DNA of 38,678 nucleotides, from positions 1 to 38,678 of IMG/VR virus record IMGVR_UViG_3300047318_000529. One strand, written 5' to 3'. The notes under the pieces were generated by a model. That model had not been told where the DNA came from, did no database searches, and worked only from the letters and a program-made list of their open reading frames with translations. The translations under genes and the position numbers were made by a program. This document shows, piece after piece, positions 5,940-13,812 of the stretch (the first letter of the stretch is position 1; every line of letters starts with the position of its first letter). Origin of the DNA: a virus.

Positions 5940-8512
5940 GCAAGCGTCCTCGATGGATAAAGATCAAGGATAATCGTATGCAGAACCCATGGAGCAGTAG
6001 CAATATTCACTTTTCTCATTTGAGTATCATCGAACGTAATCTGTAACTGAATCGTATCTCCAATACAGCTGCTTGCCAGTCTATGCCAAATCTGCTGCTG
6101 AGCTATTGCATTGTCATTGAGACCCAATGAGTCATCCGGTCTTGTCCTTACGATCGCGTTCGAGATGAGTGAAGGAAGAGGATTCGCTGTAGTACTGTTA
6201 TTTAGAGGAAGCGGCGACTGAGATCCGAGAATATTAACGGTAAACTCCCCGAATTCTGTGGTATCTAAGAAATACTTTTGGGCACCTACTCGGGTTTTCC
6301 GAGCATCTGACCAAGCCGCAGGAAATTGTTTTGTTTGAATGAATGGCTGATCCACGATCGATACTTCCCAAGTACCAGGAACAATCGATCCTGGAGTGGC
6401 ACTTGAATCAAAGTTCACTGAGAAAATACTGTCTGGATTTGCGCTATTTCCATCGCCAAGGTGAGCCACATATCCAATAAACGATGGTGTCGCTGCTCCA
6501 GGAGGAAGAAATCCGACATAAGCTCCAGAGAAAAGATTGTGATTCACTGATGTAATCGAATAAGTTCCATCAGGATTGAGCGTAGAAATGTTCTGGATCA
6601 TGATCGATGAATCATTTGTCGATTCATTCGCCCATTTGAGCATCACAAATCCTTGAGGAGTTCCGAATCCTACAAAAGGATATGTCGAAACTGTGGCTGG
6701 TGAATTCCAAGGAGTATTCCAATTCTCCCAAGTAAAATCCGTGAGAGCTGACCATGTTTTCTGCTGATTCTTCACCAATCCATATGTGGATACGGATTCG
6801 TACCATAAGGCGAAGGATTGTTCTCGATAATTAAATACGAGGGTTGTGTCAGGGAATATAGAGCCAGAAGCATCAACAGGATCAAAAATACTAGGATAAC
6901 TGAAATAAACCACTTCATTGACAAAATCCCTCCCTCCAGAAATTCTTTCATACCCATTAGCTGAAGGATTTACCTGGAATATTTGTTGAATGATTGGAAG
7001 ATCGAATCTCTGCGCATCGAAGCTCGAAGCAATGATAAAGCCATATTCTCCTGCCGTAAGGATACCTTTATCCATGGGAATGATAGAGTGAGTTCCGGCG
7101 CTTCCATAGTCAGGATTGATTAACTGCAAGGAGAATGGGTCTGTCTCAATACCAGTATTTACCATCTTACGCTGATCAGACTCCATGCCTAATATCATAG
7201 AGCCTTGTGTAATAGCTGCTGTGATGATCCTTTCTGTAGAATCGATATCTATGAATCCACCGAATCCTTGGATATTAGAGACCCATGCATTCGGCTCAAA
7301 GGATCCGGCTGGCAAAGTGTCGGGTAAAATATTTGCATAGAATGGGGTAGCGGTTACTTCGCAATATCTGATCCTATTCCCATAATAGGTAAACTGACCT
7401 TTAAGAATGTCGGTACTTGTCGCTTCAAAAGTTCCTATAGCTAGAAGGCGATTTCCGAAGGGAATGATGATTCTACATCCGATTAGATAGGTGGTAGATG
7501 CGCTCGCAAGATTATCTAAAGGTGGAGAGAAGTTTACAAATCCCGTTGCACCAGGACCCTGCCCATCAAACCAACGTATTCCATCCCCAAATCCATCTGG
7601 AGAATTTACGTTTAAATATTGTATCGCTCCGCCTGTAAGAGCGACCGTTACAGCAGGAATAGTAAATGTGGTCGGGCTAGTAACAGTTGCTGTAAATGTT
7701 TTTCCATTTACGACAGTAGCGGAAGCTCCTCCAAATTCATTGAGAAATACTGTAAACGTCGTTCCATTAGGCAAAACAGGATTAAACGCCGTTACTGTAA
7801 ATGAAGTTGTTGCCCCTGGAGCAATCCCATCTATTTTAACAAATTGAGCACCAGGATTGTTGTTTGTGACCCACATCGCGCGATAATAGTTTGTGGAATC
7901 AAACTGCTGATAATCGGCTCCAGACCAATGTACGGGGAGACCTGTCGTTTTGTAGAACGAGTTATCGGTAAAAATCACTCCATTGAAAATGTAAGAGTAA
8001 ACAGTATCGAAATAGACGTTTATGTGAAAATCGATCTGATCAGAAGCGCTTTTGTCTGCCTCGAACTCTTCAATTCCCATGACAGGAAGGGCCGGGATAT
8101 ACTGAACCGCAGTTGGGACTATGGCTGGATGATTAATTGTCACTACACCCGTTACGTGATCATAAGTACCATTGTAATTACCAGGATCACTACTTATAAG
8201 CGGCACTGGCTCTGGTCCAGCATATGCCATATTTCCATCTGTTAAGACTGCACTTCCTATTCTGAAGGAAGCAAATCCTCGAACTGTTTGAATAGGGACT
8301 ACAGTACCAACGAATGGAGAAGCTCCTGTATTACCTAAGCTTCTTTCAAGCCTTCCGAGTTGAGCAGAACCAGGCTTTTTTATCAGTCTTTTGCGCCAAC
8401 AGAGTGCATTATCTAGATTGGGGAACGCATCATTATTGAGTAGCCAAGGTTTGTCGAAGGTTTGAAGGCCTGTAGAGATCGAAGAGATTACTAGCCTATT
8501 GGGAGGGATCAT
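5936..8512 (-). CDS. Large tail / tail-stabilising protein
   Basis: 858 aa from the ATG at 8512, which overlaps the previous stop as TGATG; codons upstream to 8545 belong to the previous gene in another frame. The N-terminus carries LQTFDKPWLLNNDAFPNL and WRKRLIKKPGS. An opening that places a short strand before an xxDAxPxxxN segment and basic RxRK residues is typical of podoviral tail proteins of the P22 gp10 / tail-tubular-B type. The rest is long, beta-rich and Asn/Thr/Gly-rich. Position directly after the connector genes supports a role in closing the portal vertex and holding the fibres. Exact homology not verifiable here. Confidence 0.65.
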   Translation of the reverse strand: MIPPNRLVISSISTGLQTFDKPWLLNNDAFPNLDNALCWRKRLIKKPGSAQLGRLERSLGNTGASPFVGTVVPIQTVRGFASFRIGSAVLTDGNMAYAGPEPVPLISSDPGNYNGTYDHVTGVVTINHPAIVPTAVQYIPALPVMGIEEFEADKSASDQIDFHINVYFDTVYSYIFNGVIFTDNSFYKTTGLPVHWSGADYQQFDSTNYYRAMWVTNNNPGAQFVKIDGIAPGATTSFTVTAFNPVLPNGTTFTVFLNEFGGASATVVNGKTFTATVTSPTTFTIPAVTVALTGGAIQYLNVNSPDGFGDGIRWFDGQGPGATGFVNFSPPLDNLASASTTYLIGCRIIIPFGNRLLAIGTFEATSTDILKGQFTYYGNRIRYCEVTATPFYANILPDTLPAGSFEPNAWVSNIQGFGGFIDIDSTERIITAAITQGSMILGMESDQRKMVNTGIETDPFSLQLINPDYGSAGTHSIIPMDKGILTAGEYGFIIASSFDAQRFDLPIIQQIFQVNPSANGYERISGGRDFVNEVVYFSYPSIFDPVDASGSIFPDTTLVFNYREQSFALWYESVSTYGLVKNQQKTWSALTDFTWENWNTPWNSPATVSTYPFVGFGTPQGFVMLKWANESTNDSSIMIQNISTLNPDGTYSITSVNHNLFSGAYVGFLPPGAATPSFIGYVAHLGDGNSANPDSIFSVNFDSSATPGSIVPGTWEVSIVDQPFIQTKQFPAAWSDARKTRVGAQKYFLDTTEFGEFTVNILGSQSPLPLNNSTTANPLPSLISNAIVRTRPDDSLGLNDNAIAQQQIWHRLASSCIGDTIQLQITFDDTQMRKVNIATAPWVLHTIILDLYPSRTLA

Positions 8513-9054
8513 CAATACCCCGTAGCGATATAAAATATCGAGCAATTCCCTTGTGGAGATTTTGCAACAAAACTTCCGCCACCAGCTGCAATAGAGCCAA
8601 CGTTTACCTGATTTCCTGAATTAAAAGCACATACTACTACAGAAACACACGCGACTGGGAATGCTGAAGTAAAGTTTACTGTTACCCCAGCTATAGACGC
8701 TGTAGAACTTCCAGAACGGATCTGAAGTCCTCCTGGCATAAATCCTTCACCAGAAGCAGTGGTCAATGCTTGGTTTGTTATCTGTAAGACACTTCCTGTC
8801 CCAGCTTCTCCTTCATAATACAATTCCGTGTGAGCGGCTGGAGTTTTGGTGTAGGCTATTCCTGCATTTACTACTTTTGTCGGGTCTGATGCCTGACTTA
8901 CAAAAGTAGTTTTATTGCTATATCCTTGAGGAGAACCAGTAAAAGGAATGTGGTCGGTGTTATAACTATCCGCTATTTGCTTAAAATTCTGCCTAATTAA
9001 TGGCTGGCTTTGCGCTGGAGTTTCTGTAGGAAGAGGGGTGTCGTTGTAAGCCAT
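8512..9054 (-). CDS. Tail fibre-like protein with gp53-like C-terminus
   Basis: 180 aa, with AAGGAG before the ATG at 9054. It begins MAYNDTPLPTETPAQSQPLI, then NFKQIADSYNTDHIPFTG, an opening seen in many phage fibre tips. The C-terminal 70 residues (VTVNFTSAFPVACVSVVVCAFNS followed by glycine-rich turns and FYIATGY) match the usual layout of the gp53-like/tail-fibre tip domain that ends in a short aromatic strand. It is co-translated with the large tail protein. Probably a short fibre or needle-like tip. Confidence 0.55.
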   Translation of the reverse strand: MAYNDTPLPTETPAQSQPLIRQNFKQIADSYNTDHIPFTGSPQGYSNKTTFVSQASDPTKVVNAGIAYTKTPAAHTELYYEGEAGTGSVLQITNQALTTASGEGFMPGGLQIRSGSSTASIAGVTVNFTSAFPVACVSVVVCAFNSGNQVNVGSIAAGGGSFVAKSPQGNCSIFYIATGY

Positions 9055-9063
9055 TAATTCTCC

Positions 9064-10152
9064 TTAAATCGAGTTATAACTTCCGGGGTTGTATGAAGTT
9101 TGACCTTGGTAGATCGTTGCTACTCTGGTATTGCTAACTTGCCTATAAGTCTTTCTGAGAACAAAATTCTCTTGCTCTCGAAAGAAAGGCTCGTAGAGAT
9201 TCAATTGCTCTACATCGCCATAATCTTGGAGGATCTTCCGAGAGGTTCCCCTAGCAAAATATTCAGTCATCCAGCGATAAGGAATCGCGTTTGTTGTTGT
9301 GAGAAAGGCTGCCGGATTGTAATAGGCATCGATCTGGAAGATAAAAGGCTTTGAAGGGACAGGTCGGAATGTGAAAGTATTGTCATAGAAAAGAACTGCC
9401 TGTGGCCTTCCAGCTGTGTAAGGAATACTCTGCGTATTTATCTCGCTTGTAGTTGGGATCGAATAGAGAAACGTAACCGCAATTGCCCCCGTGAGATAAT
9501 TAACCGTCCCTACGATCGAAGGAGGATTTGTTGGATTGAGTGGATCGTATTGAATCAGGTTCCCGGTAGTCGCGGACTGAGGATCGTCTTGTGCGACATT
9601 GAGGTTTCCATTCACATCGATCGCCGTCACATAAACATTCGATGTCAGCAAACCCTCTTGTAATCCTCCAGGATTCACCGTATTGCCAGCAGGCTGTATG
9701 TTCTGGTCTCTATGTCCTTGAATAACTGGAGGCTCATAGAGGGGGATTGTGTAGGGCCCTGGGCTCGCTGTTCCGTTCTGCTGGAACTGATTATAGACTC
9801 GATTTGGAAACAGCTTCATCCATTGATCGTGACTCTGCTGCATGACAATTTGGTAGCCATCGACATAGGCTGGCGTTAGATAAGAATTGAAAGTCGGAGT
9901 TACCGCCCCTCCAGGAAGATAAGTGACTGGAGCATTGTACTGATCTACTCCTGGAGTGAGTTCGAGATTGTAGGTGGTTTTGTAGTCAAATGGCTGGATA
10001 CGAGCGGGAACATCGTAGACCATGAATCGATTCAGATAGTCTGCTAGCGTGGCATCAGAGATATCCTGCTGGTTAGGTTGTTTTAATATACGTCGGACGT
10101 ATAAGAAAACCTCTGAGACCATCGGCTGTGTAGGACTAACTGAAAATGTCAT
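9064..10152 (-). CDS. Head-tail connector / neck protein
   Basis: 362 aa, beginning 2 nt after the previous stop. The N-terminus has a helical bundle with DATLADYLNRFMVYDVPARI. The centre is beta-rich. The C-terminal helices (WMTEYFARGTSRKILQDYGD, then EPFFREQENFVLRKTYRQ) resemble the adaptor/neck proteins that dock beneath the portal. The order capsid, small protein, this gene, tail protein fits a connector. I cannot decide between the P22 gp4 and tail-tubular-A type. Confidence 0.6.
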   Translation of the reverse strand: MTFSVSPTQPMVSEVFLYVRRILKQPNQQDISDATLADYLNRFMVYDVPARIQPFDYKTTYNLELTPGVDQYNAPVTYLPGGAVTPTFNSYLTPAYVDGYQIVMQQSHDQWMKLFPNRVYNQFQQNGTASPGPYTIPLYEPPVIQGHRDQNIQPAGNTVNPGGLQEGLLTSNVYVTAIDVNGNLNVAQDDPQSATTGNLIQYDPLNPTNPPSIVGTVNYLTGAIAVTFLYSIPTTSEINTQSIPYTAGRPQAVLFYDNTFTFRPVPSKPFIFQIDAYYNPAAFLTTTNAIPYRWMTEYFARGTSRKILQDYGDVEQLNLYEPFFREQENFVLRKTYRQVSNTRVATIYQGQTSYNPGSYNSI

Positions 10153-10154
10153 AA

Positions 10155-10670
10155 TCAGTACGCGTTAATTGGGTGGAATGTGCCACGTCGTTTCGTCACA
10201 AAGTTATTAAACGGATTCATCATGTCCTCATCGCTATGCGCCGTAGGCTCCTGGTTCCTTCCTAGAGGCATCACTTCCTTCCAGGATAGGTTTTTGGAGA
10301 GGTGTTGGGCCACAAATCGAGGAATTCCTACAGTCTTATTCACTGGAATCTTCCAGCGGCAATAATCGTCACCAGGAAGTCCTGTTAAGAAAAAGTCAAG
10401 AGCTCCTCCAACCAATGTAGACTCAAACACGCCTACCACGTATTCGTGAAGATATATTCTTTGCTTCTCTAGTTCTGGGTGTGGTATCCCTCCGGTCGGA
10501 ATTCTCACAGAAGGCTCTATGTAGGTGGCCTCAGGGAACTTCTTCTTAAACTCAGACAACTTGAGAGTCTTTTCCTCGGCAGTTTCCTTCGATTTCTTCA
10601 TGGCCTCATTCATTCCAGCCACAGCCTGCTCGATCTCTTCAGTTCTTCGGATTATCTTGTCTTTACTCAT
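10155..10670 (-). CDS. Hypothetical head/neck protein
   Basis: 171 aa from the ATG at 10670 (MSKDKIIRRTEEIEQ). The upstream ATG at 10682 is rejected because its own codons contain the GAGG that serves 10670. Residues 1-45 are helical and charged (coiled-coil-like). Then comes a Pro/Gly-rich segment and a C-terminus with WKEVMPLGRNQEP and FNNFVTKRRGTFHPINAY. It is the first gene after the capsid-operon terminator and has its own promoter at 10698-10726. Likely a head-completion or minor virion protein; no family recognised. Confidence 0.55.
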   Translation of the reverse strand: MSKDKIIRRTEEIEQAVAGMNEAMKKSKETAEEKTLKLSEFKKKFPEATYIEPSVRIPTGGIPHPELEKQRIYLHEYVVGVFESTLVGGALDFFLTGLPGDDYCRWKIPVNKTVGIPRFVAQHLSKNLSWKEVMPLGRNQEPTAHSDEDMMNPFNNFVTKRRGTFHPINAY

Positions 10671-10697
10671 TGAAAACCTCATATCAATTAAATCTTT

Positions 10698-10726
10698 ACT
10701 TTACATCCAAAAGACCAATTTGACAA
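10698..10726 (-). promoter_or_regulatory. Promoter for connector/tail genes
   Basis: On the minus strand TTGTCA (10726-10721) and TAAAGT (10703-10698) are separated by 17 nt. They lie between the terminator at 10754-10775 and the start at 10670, so transcription restarts here after the capsid block. Confidence 0.5.
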
Positions 10727-10753
10727 GAGATTAGGGAAAAATAATTTGAAAGA

Positions 10754-10775
10754 AGAGGGGGCAAGAACCCCCTCT
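10754..10775 (-). terminator. Terminator after capsid/decoration genes
   Basis: A perfect 8-bp stem AGAGGGGG / CCCCCTCT with a 6-nt loop, followed on the minus strand by TCTTTCAAATTATTTTT. It lies 6 nt downstream of the stop of 10782-11795. A terminator right after the most heavily expressed head genes is common in phages. Confidence 0.75.
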
Positions 10776-10781
10776 ATGAAA

Positions 10782-11795
10782 CTATGCAGTCAAAGTTGTG
10801 TAAACTCTGGCTGATTTTTGTGCTCTCCAGATTACGAGAGCGCTATTCGCACTGAGAATAGCCGAGCCTGCAGTTGCGCTATTGCCGATGATAACTCCTT
10901 GGAAGTCGTTATCTACAGCAGATAGATCAAATGCGGAAGCTTGATCGCCAATTGGAACCACTTGTGGCCAAGTAACGCCAGCAGCAGCTTGAGCAGTCGT
11001 TGGGAAAGCGAATGCGGAAGCGGCGCTAGAGTCAATTGCGACAACAAATGTGATCGCATCGGTGATAGAGGTTACAATCCCCTGCTGTCCGCTAATCTGA
11101 GTAGTTCCCCATGGAGAAGGAATTACTAGACGAACGGAATCCCCTGCTGTTAATCCATGAGGCGCAGAAGTTACAACGGTGGTTGTGGCACCAGTTGTAA
11201 TTTTTACGATGTAGGATATATAGGGGAACATGACAGTTGGGAAGTTGACCTTTCTTGCTACAACGTTGGTTGCAGCTGCTGCAAAAGCAGAAGCATCAAA
11301 GGTTGTACCTGTGATACCTAAGTTATAGGTCGTTGCACCAGTAGAAACTACTGACCATGGAATACCAGAAAACTGCAATGCAGCGGTGGTTGATTCCAAG
11401 AGAACAACATCGCCCGTTTGATAAACGTTCGAGTTGGTCAAGGTCATAACCGCTGGGTTCGCGTTAGTAATACCAGATCCTGGCTGCGCTACTCCATAAG
11501 AGTTGGCTGCAGAGGTTACAGGAGTAATACCTCCAACGGAAATAAAGTCAGACGTATCAGTCGCTGCACCGTTCGTGTTACGAGTGGTGAGAGCGCTTGC
11601 ATTCGCCATCCCTTTTTGCCAGACAGCATATTTTACGGGACCGGGGTTAGCGGTAGATTCCCATACGCTGCCTGAACTATTTCCTTGGATCCAGAGCTCA
11701 ATGATATCTGGAACGAAAGGCAGTTTGAGGGTTTGGTCAGCATTACCACTAGCTGGGGTGGTGAATGAGCCTGAAAGTACTGCATCAGCAAACAT
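10782..11795 (-). CDS. Putative decoration / head protein, Thr/Ala-rich
   Basis: 337 aa, with AAGGAG overlapping the capsid stop and ATG at 11795. The first 60 residues form a beta-rich domain (FTTPASGNADQTLKLPFVPD). Residues about 195-290 contain TSAPHGLTAGDSVRLVIPS, then a G-x-V-T-S-I strand, FVVAIDSS and PQVVPIGD. The same ordered motifs occur in 15152-15613, so the two genes share a domain (often labelled FCCH-like in phage annotations). It directly follows the major capsid gene and precedes a terminator, which suits a decoration or capsid-stabilising protein made in high copy. Confidence 0.6.
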   Translation of the reverse strand: MFADAVLSGSFTTPASGNADQTLKLPFVPDIIELWIQGNSSGSVWESTANPGPVKYAVWQKGMANASALTTRNTNGAATDTSDFISVGGITPVTSAANSYGVAQPGSGITNANPAVMTLTNSNVYQTGDVVLLESTTAALQFSGIPWSVVSTGATTYNLGITGTTFDASAFAAAATNVVARKVNFPTVMFPYISYIVKITTGATTTVVTSAPHGLTAGDSVRLVIPSPWGTTQISGQQGIVTSITDAITFVVAIDSSAASAFAFPTTAQAAAGVTWPQVVPIGDQASAFDLSAVDNDFQGVIIGNSATAGSAILSANSALVIWRAQKSARVYTTLTA

Positions 11796-11805
11796 AATTC
11801 ACTCC

Positions 11806-13777
11806 TTATAGTGCTAGCGTAGAACGCATGTTTTGAATCCAAGTGTCTTGGGTGATCACTTGTGCTTGGGCGAATTTAACGCCAAGTGTACCGTTCAACG
11901 CCAAAGGTCCGGAGAAGATTGGCGGACGATAGATAAGCTGGCTAGAATAGCCGTCTTGTTCGATGTGAGCATAAGCCTCACGAGCTACAACCATGTTGTC
12001 GTAAACGTCTCTTCCGTTGATGGAAGCTGCGAGTTGGACAACTGAGTTCGAGCTAGTCAGAATGCGGAAGTTTGTGACAGATCCGTATTCAGAATAGAGA
12101 ACGTCGTTTTGGTTTGGATAGTTCCATGCATGGATAAATCCATTGAGGGTATCCAAAGTAGCTTCCTCAAGCGTGTGAGCCAACATAAAGTAGGCAGCAC
12201 GAATTGGAGCTGTACCAAAGCGGTCTTCGCCCTGTTTACCAGTGAGGAATTTGAACGCATTGGCAGTGTCTAATGCAGCGTTTACGTTAGCAAAGTCTCT
12301 CAAGGTCAACTCGGTTGGAGAGTCGCCGTTGACCCCTTTTTGGCAGTTGTATTGTGTAGCTGCCGAAAGGAGGTAGTTGCCGAGGATTGTGTCTTCCGAC
12401 CTGTTACTTTAGACCTCTCGGCGAGGCGGGGGAGCTCTTCGGCATCCCCTCTCGAGTTTCATATATATCTCGAGTCCTGACTGTCGCTTCTCTTTCGAGT
12501 TCTCTCACTCAGTCGATCACGCTGCTTTCGCTTGCGCCTTGTTGCCCATAGGGGCTTCCAAGTCAATCAGAGAGAATTTATACAGACCAAATCTAGCCTG
12601 TTTCATGGCTACGCCAAGACGCTCGGAGACCCAGCTGAGGACCGGATCTTGGTCTTGGATAATTCATTCTGTTACTTAAGACTAATCTAAATACTTTGAT
12701 TAGCGGGACAGGCGCTTCAACCCATCCTCTCATGGTTTCCCATGAGTTCAGACTATAACTTCGCCTTTCGGCGCCTCTGGGGTTAGTCGTTGCGGCTAGA
12801 CATTTAATCGTCTTATCTTGTATAATATAGTAGTCATTTAAAAAGGAGTTTATATGGCTAAAGATATTTACAATCGCAAGGAATATTCGATCGCGGAGAT
12901 CGCCTATCTTGCGGGAATAATTGACGGTGAAGGATGCATCTATATTGGCAATCACTCTTGCAATGCCGAAACCGGAGACAAATACTTTCAAACGATTATG
13001 AAAGTTACCAGTACAGACAAATGCTTGATTGATTGGCTTCAAAAGATTTTTGGAGGTCTTGTTAAGGAGTATACCCCTAACCAAACCCCTGAAAACTCTA
13101 GGAAGCCTGCATGGTTCTGGCAGGCGAGCGGAGAGCGGCTCACTCATCTTTGTGAATTGCTGATTCCTTATGCAATCATTAAAAAGACAGAACTTGAGAT
13201 CATGCTTAGAATGCGAAATACGTATCAAGGAGTGACCCAAAAAGGAAAATACGGTATCCAACGCAACTCTCAAGAGTTGTTGAATCTCCGCCAGTTTCTT
13301 ATGGATCAGATACGAGCCCTTCATGTCAGGAATTATTCCTATAAAAAAGATTAAACCCTTGCCTCGGGTTGCCTTGCGCATTTGCGTTTAGGTTTTCCCA
13401 GGTGTTTACCAGTGGTTTAAAGCAGGCAAAGTATCCAATACCTGCTCGTTCAGGATCACGGATGTCAACTTGGTCCTGAACTCTACGGCACATCATGCAG
13501 CTACCTGCTCTAAACCGTAGAAACTGATCGTAGCATCTATGATATTTCTAGTAGCTACCTGGCTTGTGGGTTCAATCCCAGTGTTTCCCAAAGGCGTAGT
13601 TGGTGGAACAAGTGGATTTGGTCGTAAAAACCTCATCGTTGTACCGCCATTACGAGGCATCGCGTACTTATCCGCAGGGATAATGTAGTTGAAGTTGGGA
13701 GTTGGGACTGAAAGCATACCAGCAGCTAGCGATTGCCTGATCGGAGCGGGCAAGTCGGTTGTTGTGGTGATTGACAT
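11806..13777 (-). CDS. Major capsid protein, N4-gp56 family, interrupted by two group I introns
   Basis: Forms the icosahedral shell. Exon 1 begins at 13777 (AGGA 7 nt upstream) and holds the family N-terminus: MPRNGGTTMRF, then PLVPPTTPLG, then ATISFYG. Exon 2 is 12664-12595 and reads IIQDQDPVLSWVSERLGVAMKQA. Exon 3 is 12399-11806, reading SEDTILGNYLLSAATQYNC, then GVNGDSPTELTLRDF, ending WIQNMRSTLAL. The order and spacing match the family (YG, about 14 residues, DPVL, helix with ED, NG-NGD-PTE). Unspliced translation stops after 94 aa. Splicing gives 312 aa if the 5' site is 13503/13502, or about 317 aa if the 5' site is 13440/13439 and the 48 nt at 13466-13513 are also skipped. The exon 2/3 junction is secure; the end of exon 1 is ambiguous. 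Confidence 0.85.
12400..12594 (-). ncRNA. Small group I intron (195 nt) in capsid gene
   Basis: The 5' exon ends ...AAACAGGCT. P1 is ACAGGCU with GGUCUGU in the intron, placing a U-G wobble at the splice site. P3 is UUCUCUC / GAGAGAA, P4 CUUG / CAAG, P5 GCCC / GGGC, P6 CGC / GCG. P7 is GACUG / CAGUC, P8 CUC-GAAA-GAG, P9 CUCGAG / CUCGAG, with two further 3' hairpins. The intron ends in G (12400) after AAAGTAACAG. Removing it joins MKQA to SEDTIL in frame, as the family requires. It has no ORF. All core helices are present in 195 nt, so it could be self-splicing. Confidence 0.85.
12665..13439 (-). ncRNA. Group I intron with antisense homing gene, in capsid gene
   Basis: The core resembles the IC3 type: CUGGG-AAAA-CCUAAAC, hairpin CGC-AAAU-GCG, then AAGGCAACCCGAGGCAA. 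The distal part has P7 GACUA / TAGTC (12788-12784 / 12755-12751) around P8 GGCGCC-GAAA-GGCG, and P9 CTCATGG-GAAA-CCATGAG (12746-12729). A 7-bp stem UUUAAUC / GAUUAAA closes the P6 loop that contains the LAGLIDADG gene. P1 pairs AGCAGGU in the exon with GCCUGCU. P10 pairs UUGGAUA near the 5' end with UAUCCAA in exon 2. The 3' end is G at 12665, close after AAGTAACAG, the same terminal motif as the small intron. The 5' end may instead be 13502 (838 nt). Confidence 0.85.
12854..13354 (+). CDS. LAGLIDADG homing endonuclease
   Basis: 166 aa. The single motif LAGIIDGEGCIYI lies at about residues 18-31, with the catalytic aspartate-glycine pair at its end. One motif means it should act as a homodimer. 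A basic C-terminus follows. It is encoded on the plus strand inside the P6 loop of a minus-strand intron, so it cannot be translated from the capsid transcript. It has its own signals: TATAAT at 12821-12826 and AAAGGAG about 6 nt before the ATG. By family knowledge it should cut intron-less capsid alleles and drive intron homing. The long minus-strand frame opposite it is a shadow. Confidence 0.9.
   Translation: MAKDIYNRKEYSIAEIAYLAGIIDGEGCIYIGNHSCNAETGDKYFQTIMKVTSTDKCLIDWLQKIFGGLVKEYTPNQTPENSRKPAWFWQASGERLTHLCELLIPYAIIKKTELEIMLRMRNTYQGVTQKGKYGIQRNSQELLNLRQFLMDQIRALHVRNYSYKKD
13466..13513 (-). other. 48-nt stop-containing segment at capsid exon 1 end
   Basis: After codon 88 (GGT, FYG) the frame runs LEQVAA-stop, then 16 codons after FYG reaches TSVILNEQV, exactly the residues needed before IIQDQDPVL. 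The extra 48 nt pair with their flanks. CTACGGT (ending 13514) pairs with GCCGTAG (13481-13489 region). GTTCAGGA (13481-13474) pairs with TCCTGAAC (13455-13448). GGTTTAGAGCAGGT (13515-13502) pairs over 14 bp with the intron guide GCCTGCTTTAAACC. It also brings a second GAGCAGGTA, 63 nt upstream of the one at the proximal splice site. How the ribosome or intron deals with it cannot be read from sequence alone. Confidence 0.7.
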
Positions 13778-13789
13778 TGTTAGTCCTAT

Positions 13790-13808
13790 AAGTTGTTAGT
13801 TACAACTT
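13790..13808 (-). promoter_or_regulatory. Hairpin in capsid leader
   Basis: Inverted repeat AAGTTGT-TAGTT-ACAACTT between scaffold stop and capsid start, ending 12 nt before the ATG at 13777. It could stabilise the capsid message or separate it from the scaffold message. There is no T tract, so it is not a terminator. Confidence 0.4.
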
Positions 13809-13812
13809 CAGG

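Noticed and set aside
12595-12668. Frameshift in capsid exon 2
   Set aside because: With intron 1 ending at 12665 (G) the codon GT+A is restored and the frame is correct; no indel is needed at this junction.
12593-13381. 262-aa minus-strand ORF in the capsid intron
   Set aside because: It is the reverse-frame shadow of the LAGLIDADG gene plus intron core and has no family features; the sequence is explained by the intron helices.
13326-13496. 56-aa ORF (MMCRRVQDQVDIRDPERAG...) after the 94-aa capsid fragment
   Set aside because: It reads protein-like and starts inside GCATGATG, but it runs through the P1-P5 helices of the group I intron and in another frame over the exon residues NEQV.
13566-13590. 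tRNA-like T-arm GTGGGTTCAATCCC
   Set aside because: It lies in capsid exon 1 coding sequence (LGNTGIEPTS); no acceptor, D or anticodon arm can be formed around it.
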